Assembly: GCA_041572275.1 (NCBI GenBank)
Contig: JBFFSQ010000062.1
Location: 1 to 14,303 of the forward strand
Length of the DNA stretch: 14,303 nt
Direction of reading: 5' to 3'
Source: JBFFSQ01 sp041572275
Lineage (GTDB): Bacteria > Pseudomonadota > Gammaproteobacteria > SZUA-229
This document shows positions 1 through 7,539 of the stretch, in pieces; positions within the stretch are counted from its first letter, which is position 1, and each line of letters starts with the position of its first letter. Below the pieces are notes generated by a model, which was not told the DNA's origin, made no database searches, and saw only the letters and a list, made by a program, of their open reading frames with translations. The translations under genes and the position numbers were made by a program.

Positions 1-1439
1 ATACGACTGAGATAACGATTGATCGTGAATATACCTCAAGGGTCATTAAGGATTTCATCAGCAATAGCTCTGAGAATGACACTAGTCCGGTACAGGACCT
101 GAAATCCAGGGGTCGCAAACAATATTTTAATCGTCAGGATATTCTCAAGGCTCTGTCACAGTTACAGCAGACCTTTAAAGCTGAATACATTCCCGGACAA
201 AAAGTAAATATCAATACGGATGATTTTAAATCCGCATTGCTCAACAGTATGGCCAAGCTCAACAAAACGACCATACCCAGAAACATGAACCAGATCGATG
301 GACGCACTATCGACTTTGTCGAAATGATTTTTGGCGCTTTTCTACGCAACCACAATATCTCCGATGCAGTCAAAACCCTGTTATTGCGTCTGCAAATTCC
401 AGTCATCAAAACGTCAATGCTGGACACTAACTTCTTCTATGATCACAAACATCCTGCGCGAAATGTATTAGATACCATTGCGCATATTGGTATCGGTATC
501 GAGAACAAAGACAACACGGTCTATCAAACCATGGACCTGATCATCGGGCAGCTGATCCTCAGCTTTGATCAGAATACCATCAGTTTCTGTACTGCCTTGA
601 ATTCACTGAATCGACTCATTGAAATCGAAAACAAGAAGCAGAAACAGAACGAAAAACAGACACGCCAGAAAATCATTCAGGAACATGCCCGCCAGATCGT
701 ATTGACCGAACTTCAGTTTCATACCATGAAAACCCGGATTCCAAAACCAATTCAACCACTGATCCTTAATCACTGGTCGACATTGATGTTCCACCGCTAT
801 ATTCGCCATGGTAAGGACAGCATTCAATGGAAAGAAGCAACTAACGTCCTGCGTCTGCTCATTGAAACCCTGAAACCCATTACCAGTGAACACAAATGGC
901 GGTCACTGAATGCCATCCACATGGAAGTGGTTAGTAGCATTACCCATATGCTGAGTGAAACTAACCAGAACAAAGAAAAAGTGTTCATGGCGATTAATAA
1001 CCTGAAACGGATTTATGAAAAAACACTGAAAGAATCCGAGTATTATCAGGCCAATCACAGTAATAAGGCCAACAAGGCTGAAACACTAAAAAATATGTCT
1101 GTAGAAAATTCAGACAACGATGGCCCTACTCCCATGGAGCAGCAAATTCAGCTGGCGAAGAAAAAAATTGACCGCCTGCCTATTGAAGCCAAACCCAATA
1201 CCTGGTTTGAAATTTTCACTGAAGACGGACGCCCTGTCAGACGTCTGAAATTATCAGTCATCATCCAGGAAGATGCACGATTGATATTTGTTGATCGACT
1301 AGGTGTTAAAGTACTTGAAAAAGATGCCGAAGAATTTACCCGTGAATTATCAAACAAGCAGTCACGACTGATTGCTGATCATTCAATTTTCGATCATGCA
1401 TTAAGTCAGGTGATAACATCCATCGCGGCTAATCGTTAA
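1..1439 (+). CDS. DUF1631 family protein, C-terminal part (5' end outside window)
   Basis: The reading frame is open from base 3 to the TAA at 1437-1439, giving 478 visible residues. The Met at 237 is therefore internal, not the start. The protein is mostly helical and polar, with a Lys/Gln-rich stretch around 630-680. A low-complexity linker (about 1040-1130) separates it from a conserved C-terminal block of the form TWFEI..(E)DGRP.RRLKLS...(L)IFVDRLG, followed by a short helical tail. That ending, rich in beta strands and resembling a PilZ-like barrel, is what I recognise as the end of DUF1631 (PF07793) proteins. Family members are usually around 700 residues or more, so roughly a third is missing upstream. 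No signal peptide or membrane segment is visible in this part. The biochemical role is unknown to me, and some database entries carry unreliable enzyme names. It converges on the DUF2452 gene. Family call fairly sure; function not assigned. Confidence 0.8.
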   Translation, partial: TTEITIDREYTSRVIKDFISNSSENDTSPVQDLKSRGRKQYFNRQDILKALSQLQQTFKAEYIPGQKVNINTDDFKSALLNSMAKLNKTTIPRNMNQIDGRTIDFVEMIFGAFLRNHNISDAVKTLLLRLQIPVIKTSMLDTNFFYDHKHPARNVLDTIAHIGIGIENKDNTVYQTMDLIIGQLILSFDQNTISFCTALNSLNRLIEIENKKQKQNEKQTRQKIIQEHARQIVLTELQFHTMKTRIPKPIQPLILNHWSTLMFHRYIRHGKDSIQWKEATNVLRLLIETLKPITSEHKWRSLNAIHMEVVSSITHMLSETNQNKEKVFMAINNLKRIYEKTLKESEYYQANHSNKANKAETLKNMSVENSDNDGPTPMEQQIQLAKKKIDRLPIEAKPNTWFEIFTEDGRPVRRLKLSVIIQEDARLIFVDRLGVKVLEKDAEEFTRELSNKQSRLIADHSIFDHALSQVITSIAANR

Positions 1440-1470
1440 TCAAAGATTTTTTTGGTAATGACAAGTTTTG

Positions 1471-1511
1471 CTTTCAGGCCCACTAACAGGCTCTATGCCT
1501 GGGCCTGAAAG
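1471..1511 (+). terminator. Hairpin between converging genes, probable terminator of the DUF1631 gene
   Basis: CTTTCAGGCCCA (1471-1482) is perfectly complementary to TGGGCCTGAAAG (1500-1511), giving a 12-bp stem. A second, inner stem CAGGC/GCCTG (1487-1491 with 1497-1501) competes with the last two pairs, so the fold may be a 10-bp outer stem topped by a 5-bp hairpin. On the + strand it is followed by a weakly T-rich TATTTGTT. On the - strand no T run follows. It therefore fits best as a terminator for the rightward gene, and may also block transcripts arriving from the DUF2452 side. Confidence 0.6.
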
Positions 1512-1531
1512 TATTTGTTAAGACAGATCGT

Positions 1532-2041
1532 CTATAAGCCCTTCTCAAGCAGCAACTGATTGACCAGTTCACGCATCTCATCGACATTCCGATCCGTACT
1601 TTTTTGTTGCTGAATTTGATCGACGGGCAGCCAGGACATGTCATTTTCCAGTCGATAAGAATTCAGATACTGATGAGGTGGACCGCCGTACCAGTCATCG
1701 GGTGACAACATGGAAAAATAGCGACGACCATCGGCTCTGACATAGAGATGATAAATCTTGCCCGGTATACGCTTGAACTGGCACTCAGCACGATGCAGCT
1801 CCTGGTCCTGTCTGGCTTCCTCCAGAGCCTGGCGAGCTTCCTGCTGCAGTGTTTTGATCTGATCGACGATCAGTTTCAGCTTGGCACTGACCCGGGTATT
1901 GATCATGGCATCAGCTGTATCAATCTGCTTAGCTAGATCCACCAGCTCCACCTGAGGTGCCAAACGGCTGACCGGATACGGTGAAGTTTGATCTCCACCC
2001 TGATGCTTGGGCCCGGTATGTTTTGTCGATTTGTTCACCAT
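1532..2041 (-). CDS. DUF2452 family protein
   Basis: A small soluble protein of 169 residues when started at the ATG at 2041. It carries the signature blocks of DUF2452 (PF10504): SPYPVSRLAP near residues 20-29, VELVDLAKQIDTADAM after it, a long charged helix (about 48-90, probably a coiled coil) and the C-terminal GKIYHLYVRADGRRYFSMLSP(DD)W with PPHQYLNSYRLE. No signal peptide or membrane segment is visible. Function is unknown. The frame is open further upstream to a GTG at 2110, which directly abuts the TAG of the RND gene and has an AAGGG just before it. That start would add 23 residues that do not look like the family. The ATG at 2041 has no obvious Shine-Dalgarno but gives an N terminus of normal length. 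I prefer 2041 and leave 2110 open. Position suggests co-transcription with the efflux genes, ending at the hairpin region. Confidence 0.85.
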   Translation of the reverse strand: MVNKSTKHTGPKHQGGDQTSPYPVSRLAPQVELVDLAKQIDTADAMINTRVSAKLKLIVDQIKTLQQEARQALEEARQDQELHRAECQFKRIPGKIYHLYVRADGRRYFSMLSPDDWYGGPPHQYLNSYRLENDMSWLPVDQIQQQKSTDRNVDEMRELVNQLLLEKGL

Positions 2042-2110
2042 ATCATTATTGTACACGCTCAGATCGCAAGCCTCATAGACTTGAGTGGCTACTATCCATG
2101 CATAATCCAC

Positions 2111-5100
2111 CTAGCCCTTGTGTCTGATTCGTCTCCAAATATTGTGTCCAAAGTTCGCCACATCATGTCCCACTGCCAGGGTCGCCGGTATAGTGATCAG
2201 AGTCACCGCGGTAGCAAACATCAGGCCCCATGACAGTGCCAGCGCCATCGGCGAGACAAAACCGTCCATGCCACCCCAGCCGTAAGCCGTTGGCAATAAT
2301 CCCACCACGGTGGTGGTCGCCGTTAACAATACCGCACGTAAACGCCGCCGACCGGCCAGTGTTATAGCATCGATAATATCCATACCCTCTTGTCGAGCAC
2401 GCTGAATAAACACCAGCAGAATTAATGAGCTATTCACCACCACACCGGTCAGCGCGACCATGCCCAGACTGGAGAAAAATGATAGCGGTAATGGCTTCCA
2501 GACCAGGTCATGAACATAAAAACTCACAATGATGCCAAAAGCCCCAAAAGGTATGGCCAGCATCACTATGATCGGGTAAGTCAGATTATTAAACTGGATA
2601 GCCAGAATAAAGAAAATCGCGATCAATGCAAAGCCAAAAGCCACCACCAGACTGAGAAACGATTCCTTATTTTTTTCTTCTTCGCCACCGTAGCTGACTG
2701 TGACTTTATCGGCCAGCTCACCGCTCAACCATTGTGCCTGTTTATCTCTCACCATTGAATTCAGTCCAGCACTAGACAGTACCTTGACATCAACATCGGC
2801 GATCACATTGACTATGCGTATGCCTTCATCATGACGAATCGTAGTAAAGCCCGGATACTCTTCAAAACGCGCAATCTTGTATAGAGGCACCAGAGCACCC
2901 CGTTTATTCGGAATCAGTAATTCTTTCAGGCGTTCGATTTCTCGATAACCGTCTTCCTCGAAACGAATGGTGACATCGATTTCTTCTGTACCCTTACGGA
3001 TATTCGACACGACCAATCCATCAGTGGCAGCTCGAACGCTTTGCGATACTGTCGCCAGATCGATACCCGCATAGGTGGCCAGTTCACGATCGACTTTCAC
3101 GTGAATTTCATCGTCACCTTTTTTCATACCACTATCGATTGTGGTAATACCCGGAATGGTTTCCAGAAATGCCATCAGTTTCAGCGCAGCCTGTTCACTA
3201 TAAGCTGAATCAAAACTGGAAATATTGGCTTCCAGTGCACGACCAACCGGTGGTCCAGGTTTGATTTCCATCACCGTAATTGAAAACTCTGGAAACTGCT
3301 CGGGTAACAGTTTTCGCATCACCGCCACATCATTCAACACATTATGACCTGGACGGACAGCTGCAGGGCTATACAAAGCTCGAATCTGACCATAACGACT
3401 GCCTCGCTGTGTTAGCGGGTCACCTTCGTCAACGGATAACTCCCCACTCTTTGCCACAGTCGCATCGAGATATTCCGCATTAATATGGCGACGCATTTCA
3501 GCATCCACATCACGCAGGTGCTGACGCATCGCATTCAGACTAGTACCCGGAGGGGCTTCAACACGGACAATGAATTCATCAACACCTTCCGGTGGGAACA
3601 GCACAAATGACATAGTGGACTTGGCCAGGGCAAAAGCACCAAACAACATGACAAATGAAAAGATCACTGTGAGCCAGCGAAACTTGAGCGCCTTACCGAG
3701 CACCCAGCCATAAGTATTCTCAATAGCAGCAATCCATCGTCGTTCTGGAGGATGTTTGTTCGGATTAGTCACATGAGCGACATGACTGGGTAGAATCAGG
3801 AATGACTCCAGCCAGGAGAAAATCAACATCAATATGACGACGGTAGGTATAGCAATTATAAACTTACCAATAATGCCACTCATGAACATCATCGGCATGA
3901 AGGCCGCAATGGTGGTCAGAATTGTCGTGGTTACCGGCCCTATTAATTCAACAGCACCGGTTACTGCCGCCTGATTCGGCTTCATACCCTGTTCCATATG
4001 CCAGGTGATATTTTCTCCGATAATGATGGCATCATCCACCAGCATCCCCAGCACCATGATAAAGCCCATCATAGAAACCAGATTAAGCGTTGCACCCAGT
4101 GAATAAAGCGCAAAAATTCCAGTCATGAAAATAATAGGCAAACCCCAGGTCGTAGTCATCGCCACCGAGAATCGCAGAAACAATAACAGGGTAATAAATA
4201 CCAGTACCAGACCGACAATACCGTTATTGGTTAGTACACCAAGACGAACCCGGGCAAAGCGAGAGAAATCCTGAAATGTTTCTACAGCTACATGTTCACC
4301 GTATTTAGCCGGAACAGTCGCCAGATAGTTTTTCAGGGCATCCACTGTATCAATGATGTCCGCATCAGATTTCTTCAGAATTAAAAATGACAGCGCCGGC
4401 TGACCAGAAACATCATTCAAACTCTGGGGTTTTACCAGTGATTCAGTTATCCTGGCTACATCGCCCAGTTTGACCACATCACCTCGTTCATTGGCGCGCA
4501 ACACCAGATTAGCGGCATCTTCAGCACTGGTGAATTCACCCACGATGCGAACAGTCTTCTGTCCTTCCCGGGTATCAACATCGCCACCGGGCGCATTCAT
4601 ATTCCAACCATTGATAGCATTGGCCATATCCGCTACCGATACCCGATACTTATCCATTTTCGCAGGATCTGCGACTATGCGAATTTCAGCTTTACGTTCT
4701 GCCAAAATCTGGGCACGAGCCACACCGCGAACATTAAGGAAATCTTCCTTGATATCATCACCCAGACGCTTCAAATCCAGGTCATTCAGTGGTGCTGACA
4801 CGGCTACACGAATAACCGGAAATACCGTACCATCGATTTCAGTAACAAAGGGTTCAAACGGCAGATCATTAGGTAATTTAGCACGGTCCACAGCCAGAGA
4901 AATTTCACTGGACAAACGCGTACGATTAGCCGAATCCGGGTCGACTTCCATCAAGATACGGCCCGATCCGGGAAAAGATGTCGAGATCATGGTATCGATA
5001 CCGTTGAGCGCGCGTAACTCCTGCTCAATCGGAGTAATGATGAGTTGCTCAACTTCGCGAGGTGAGGCACCAGGGTAGCTGACATCGATTTGAATTTTAT

Positions 5101-5239
5101 CCAGATTCACATTGGGGAAGGCCTCAATGCGCATCAGCAATACAGCGGCAACCAGACCAAGAGCCAACAGAAAAATAGATACCAGGTTAACGACCAGGGC
5201 ACGCTCAACTAGAAACTTAATCATTCGAGTCATGATCAT
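2111..5239 (-). CDS. RND-type efflux transporter permease (AcrB/HAE1-like)
   Basis: Inner-membrane proton-driven pump of 1042 residues, the normal size for the AcrB/MexB superfamily. The order is the usual one. TM1 lies at about 11-36, followed by a first large periplasmic porter/docking loop (about 37-335) beginning with the conserved EAFPNVNLDKIQIDVSYPGASP. TM2-6 span about 336-485, then TM7 (about 520-540), a second periplasmic loop and TM8-12 (about 862-1025). TM4 has the paired aspartates of the proton relay (GMLVDDAIIIGEN, D402 and D403). R968 in RRRLRAVLLT matches the AcrB TM11/12 arginine. The AcrB TM10 lysine (K940) is replaced by N936 in GVVVNSSLILL. The start overlaps the TolC gene stop as ATGA. 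However, AAGGA sits only 2 nt before ATG 5239 and 8 nt before the next in-frame ATG (5233), so the true start may be two codons later. The substrate is not predictable. No adaptor gene is adjacent. Confidence 0.93.
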   Translation of the reverse strand: MIMTRMIKFLVERALVVNLVSIFLLALGLVAAVLLMRIEAFPNVNLDKIQIDVSYPGASPREVEQLIITPIEQELRALNGIDTMISTSFPGSGRILMEVDPDSANRTRLSSEISLAVDRAKLPNDLPFEPFVTEIDGTVFPVIRVAVSAPLNDLDLKRLGDDIKEDFLNVRGVARAQILAERKAEIRIVADPAKMDKYRVSVADMANAINGWNMNAPGGDVDTREGQKTVRIVGEFTSAEDAANLVLRANERGDVVKLGDVARITESLVKPQSLNDVSGQPALSFLILKKSDADIIDTVDALKNYLATVPAKYGEHVAVETFQDFSRFARVRLGVLTNNGIVGLVLVFITLLLFLRFSVAMTTTWGLPIIFMTGIFALYSLGATLNLVSMMGFIMVLGMLVDDAIIIGENITWHMEQGMKPNQAAVTGAVELIGPVTTTILTTIAAFMPMMFMSGIIGKFIIAIPTVVILMLIFSWLESFLILPSHVAHVTNPNKHPPERRWIAAIENTYGWVLGKALKFRWLTVIFSFVMLFGAFALAKSTMSFVLFPPEGVDEFIVRVEAPPGTSLNAMRQHLRDVDAEMRRHINAEYLDATVAKSGELSVDEGDPLTQRGSRYGQIRALYSPAAVRPGHNVLNDVAVMRKLLPEQFPEFSITVMEIKPGPPVGRALEANISSFDSAYSEQAALKLMAFLETIPGITTIDSGMKKGDDEIHVKVDRELATYAGIDLATVSQSVRAATDGLVVSNIRKGTEEIDVTIRFEEDGYREIERLKELLIPNKRGALVPLYKIARFEEYPGFTTIRHDEGIRIVNVIADVDVKVLSSAGLNSMVRDKQAQWLSGELADKVTVSYGGEEEKNKESFLSLVVAFGFALIAIFFILAIQFNNLTYPIIVMLAIPFGAFGIIVSFYVHDLVWKPLPLSFFSSLGMVALTGVVVNSSLILLVFIQRARQEGMDIIDAITLAGRRRLRAVLLTATTTVVGLLPTAYGWGGMDGFVSPMALALSWGLMFATAVTLITIPATLAVGHDVANFGHNIWRRIRHKG

Positions 5240-6687
5240 TGTCCTTCAGATACAAAGGTATCGAATTGAGGTAATTGTATATTCGACCACAAACGCCCGG
5301 TCACAAGACCGAGTGCATGCTGCAGGCGAGCCAGTTCAAGTTGCTGCAAGGCTACTGCCAGTTCAACAGCGGCTAGCTGATTCTCAAATTGAATCAGCTG
5401 ATCGGTATCGGTACGGCCGTCACGATAGCGATGCTCTGCTTCCTTTAGTTTTGCCTGCTCCGCTTTCATACTTTGCCGATACGCTTTTAGTGCCTGCTCA
5501 CCACTGCTGATCTGGGTCAAGATACTGGCCAGGTTATAATGCAGGTTCTCAAAGACCTGGACGCGATCCTGCAATGCAATCCCCCGTTCCAGCTGAGCCT
5601 GATATAACTCGGCATCACGGCCACTCAAATCCAGACTCCGGCCAAACTCGATACTCACGCCCCCTACCAGCTCATTTTCACTGTAGTTACCTGTGGTGAT
5701 ATCACCCCGAAGATCTCGATCGCCAAGAAACATCACCAGATCAAGCTGATCTTTTCGGTTATCGCGCTGCAACTGTATTTGACTCTCCGCCAGTTGTAGC
5801 CGTGCCCGGATAGTTTTCAATTCTGGACTGTATTGTTTTGACTCAGAAAATAGTTCATCAAAAATATAGTTTGTACCAATTTCCGGTTTAGCAAGCACCG
5901 GGACAAAACCCTGGTCCCAGGGTAAACCGGTTAAGCGGTTAATAGAAACCTGTTGTTGCTGCCAGTTGATTTTTAACGCCTGCTGCTCTGCCTGCTGCGC
6001 CTTCAACTGAGCCCTCACCTGTAACAGGTCTTTTTCTTCTGATACACCAAGGTCAGCTCGACTTTTGATATAGGACTGTAACCGCAGGGTGCGTTTAATC
6101 GCCTGTTGACTATTGTCTATACGTGCCTTTGTATTAGCGGCCGCATAAAATAAATCCACCACCTGTGCTGCGAGCTGATCATATAAAGCCAGGTACTGTG
6201 ACTCACTCAACTGGACACCGGCCTGTGCACTAATCAGTCCCTGACTGATAGCCGGATTGTCCTTCCCTTTCTGTAACGGCATACGATAATTAAAATCAAT
6301 ACTGGTACTGGTTGAAGGATTAGGCAAAGTAGCAAAAGCAGTATCGGCATCATCATGGGCCACAGCGGCGTTCAGACTCATGCTGTCACCGGATTCCAGC
6401 AAACGACTGAGACCACCCCCAAGCTGGAGCGTATCAACCGGTGAGCCAATCAGTGACAGTTCATGTCTGACACCGGCCTGGGCACTCAACTGCCATCCCA
6501 ACTGACTTTCAATCCGTTTATTCTCCTGACGTGCCTGCTCCAGTTGCATGGCCGCTGTTTTAATCGATGGGTAATGATCGACTACTTTCTGGATAACCTG
6601 CTCCAGTGAAAGACGCTCTGCATGAGCAACGCCAAAACACCAGAGCAGTGAGCAAGACACCAAAGCTGTTGTTATTAATTTTTTCAT
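5236..6687 (-). CDS. TolC-family outer-membrane efflux protein
   Basis: Outer-membrane channel of 483 residues. The N terminus MKKLITTALVSCSLLWCFGV..AHA is a clear Sec signal peptide, with probable cleavage after A23. The rest is the two-repeat OEP pattern (PF02321). The first long helical repeat (about 26-225) starts LSLEQVIQKVVDHYPSIKTAAMQLEQA. The second (about 270-475) contains RARLQLAESQIQLQRDNRKDQLDL and the tunnel-helix stretch rich in Gln and Ala. The frame extends to an ATG at 6771, but that adds 28 residues before the signal peptide and overlaps the repressor gene, so it is unlikely. A GTG at 6693 is a real alternative to the ATG at 6687: it lies 4 nt after the repressor TAA and has AGGA about 9 nt upstream, better spaced than for 6687. 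Its stop overlaps the RND start by 4 nt, which implies translational coupling and joint assembly. Confidence 0.9.
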   Translation of the reverse strand: MKKLITTALVSCSLLWCFGVAHAERLSLEQVIQKVVDHYPSIKTAAMQLEQARQENKRIESQLGWQLSAQAGVRHELSLIGSPVDTLQLGGGLSRLLESGDSMSLNAAVAHDDADTAFATLPNPSTSTSIDFNYRMPLQKGKDNPAISQGLISAQAGVQLSESQYLALYDQLAAQVVDLFYAAANTKARIDNSQQAIKRTLRLQSYIKSRADLGVSEEKDLLQVRAQLKAQQAEQQALKINWQQQQVSINRLTGLPWDQGFVPVLAKPEIGTNYIFDELFSESKQYSPELKTIRARLQLAESQIQLQRDNRKDQLDLVMFLGDRDLRGDITTGNYSENELVGGVSIEFGRSLDLSGRDAELYQAQLERGIALQDRVQVFENLHYNLASILTQISSGEQALKAYRQSMKAEQAKLKEAEHRYRDGRTDTDQLIQFENQLAAVELAVALQQLELARLQHALGLVTGRLWSNIQLPQFDTFVSEGQ

Positions 6688-6697
6688 TTTCACAAGT

Positions 6698-7336
6698 TTA
6701 TTTCCTGAGGGCACGAAGAATGAATTGAATATGCAAATCAATAACATCCCGGGCATTGATATCATCATCAAAGGGTTTAAGTGAATGCTGCCAGATGACT
6801 GTTTGCACCAACGGTGCTATCACCAGACGCGCAACTGCAACAGAATCCTGCTGAATAAATTCCCCATTATCCATACCCATTTGAATTACTTGCTGAAACA
6901 GTTTGCGCGCACGTTTGACAACATTCTGAACAAAAAACTCTGCTAACTCCGGGAAATTACCGGACTCAGCAATAATCAGCTTGGGAATCGCCGATAAATG
7001 GGTTTCACCCACACTCTGCCACCATCCCTGAATCAATTCAGCTAGCAGTTCTTCCGCTGGACCGGAATGCTGTTTGACTTTTTCCTCCACACGCTCAATC
7101 TGTGGGGTCAGGAACTCCTGCACCACAGAACGCAGCAGCATTTCCTTACTGTCGAAATACAAGTACAGAGTCCCTTTGGAAATACCAGCCTGTTTGGCTA
7201 CATCCGTCATTCGTGTTGCCGCAAAACCCTTTTCAGCAAACAGATTGAGTGCGGCATCAAGGATTTCTTCGGGTCGCGCTTCTTTTCGTCGGCGCCAGCG
7301 GCACGACTCTTCAGAGCTGCGTTTACATAGAATCAT
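6698..7336 (-). CDS. TetR/AcrR-family transcriptional repressor
   Basis: DNA-binding regulator of 212 residues, a typical size. The N-terminal TetR_N domain spans about 20-66: RPEEILDAALNLFAEKGFAATRMTDVAKQAGISKGTLYLYFDSKE, with the helix-turn-helix at about 44-63. The remaining all-helical C-terminal part (about 75-210) is the ligand and dimer domain, which is poorly conserved between members and does not identify the ligand. A basic N-terminal extension (WRRRKEAR) precedes the domain. There is no good Shine-Dalgarno before ATG 7336. It is the first gene of the efflux operon (10 nt before the ATG of the TolC gene), and an inverted repeat lies between its promoter and its start. Autorepression of the whole operon, relieved by a pump substrate, is the obvious model but is inferred. 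Confidence 0.92.
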   Translation of the reverse strand: MILCKRSSEESCRWRRRKEARPEEILDAALNLFAEKGFAATRMTDVAKQAGISKGTLYLYFDSKEMLLRSVVQEFLTPQIERVEEKVKQHSGPAEELLAELIQGWWQSVGETHLSAIPKLIIAESGNFPELAEFFVQNVVKRARKLFQQVIQMGMDNGEFIQQDSVAVARLVIAPLVQTVIWQHSLKPFDDDINARDVIDLHIQFILRALRK

Positions 7337-7351
7337 AAGCTTTATAAATAT

Positions 7352-7369
7352 TAACTGACCAATGAGTTA
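7352..7369. promoter_or_regulatory. Putative TetR-family operator 1
   Basis: TAACTGACCAATGAGTTA is an imperfect inverted repeat with perfect 5-bp arms (TAACT/AGTTA) and two further symmetric matches. Its CTGACCAAT core resembles known TetR-family operators. It lies just downstream of the candidate -10 box and 16 bp before the repressor ATG, where a bound dimer would block transcription. Confidence 0.5.
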
Positions 7370-7373
7370 GTAA

Positions 7374-7403
7374 AATATAACGCCATAAATGACCCATTGT
7401 CCA
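7374..7403 (-). promoter_or_regulatory. Candidate sigma70 promoter of the tetR-tolC-RND operon
   Basis: On the - strand, TGGACA (7398-7403; 5 of 6 to TTGACA) is followed after 18 bp by TATATT (7374-7379; 5 of 6 to TATAAT). This would start transcription about 30 nt before the repressor ATG at 7336. Operator 1 lies directly downstream and a second operator-like sequence covers the -35 box. Called by eye only. Confidence 0.45.
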
Positions 7404-7407
7404 GTTA
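7390..7407 (-). promoter_or_regulatory. Second operator-like sequence over the -35 box
   Basis: Read on the - strand, TAACTGGACAATGGGTCA matches operator 1 (TAACTGACCAATGAGTTA, + strand) at 14 of 18 positions, in opposite orientation and 38 bp centre to centre. It is much less palindromic itself, so it may be a weaker auxiliary site or a decayed copy. Confidence 0.35.
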
Positions 7408-7539
7408 TAAATCAGAACTACCCCAAAGTATGATGAAAAGATTAAATCGTGTGAGACTGGATGAAATATAAATGTCGAGAATTATTGCGAAATATCCAAA
7501 TATTACGACCACCGTACCATCAAAAAGACAAACTTAAGC

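Noticed and set aside
237..1439. Taking the Met at 237 as the start of the first gene
   Set aside because: The frame stays open to the left edge of the window and upstream codons look coding, so the gene is cut by the window.
1446..1453. T run just after the DUF1631 stop as an intrinsic terminator
   Set aside because: It follows only a 4-bp AATC/GATT stem. The 12-bp hairpin at 1471-1511 is a much better candidate.
4470..5078. A 202-codon open frame on the + strand opposite the RND gene
   Set aside because: It is antisense to a well-supported RND permease, has Ser/Arg/Thr-rich composition typical of a shadow frame, and resembles no family I know.
6688..6771. Start of the TolC-family gene at 6771
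   Set aside because: It would put 28 residues before a standard signal peptide and overlap the repressor gene. The starts at 6687 (ATG) or 6693 (GTG) fit far better.
7440..7539. Terminator after the hybrid kinase gene
   Set aside because: Only short AT-rich self-complementary stretches (such as AATAT/ATATT near 7495) are present, without a G+C stem or T run. I cannot support a terminator there.
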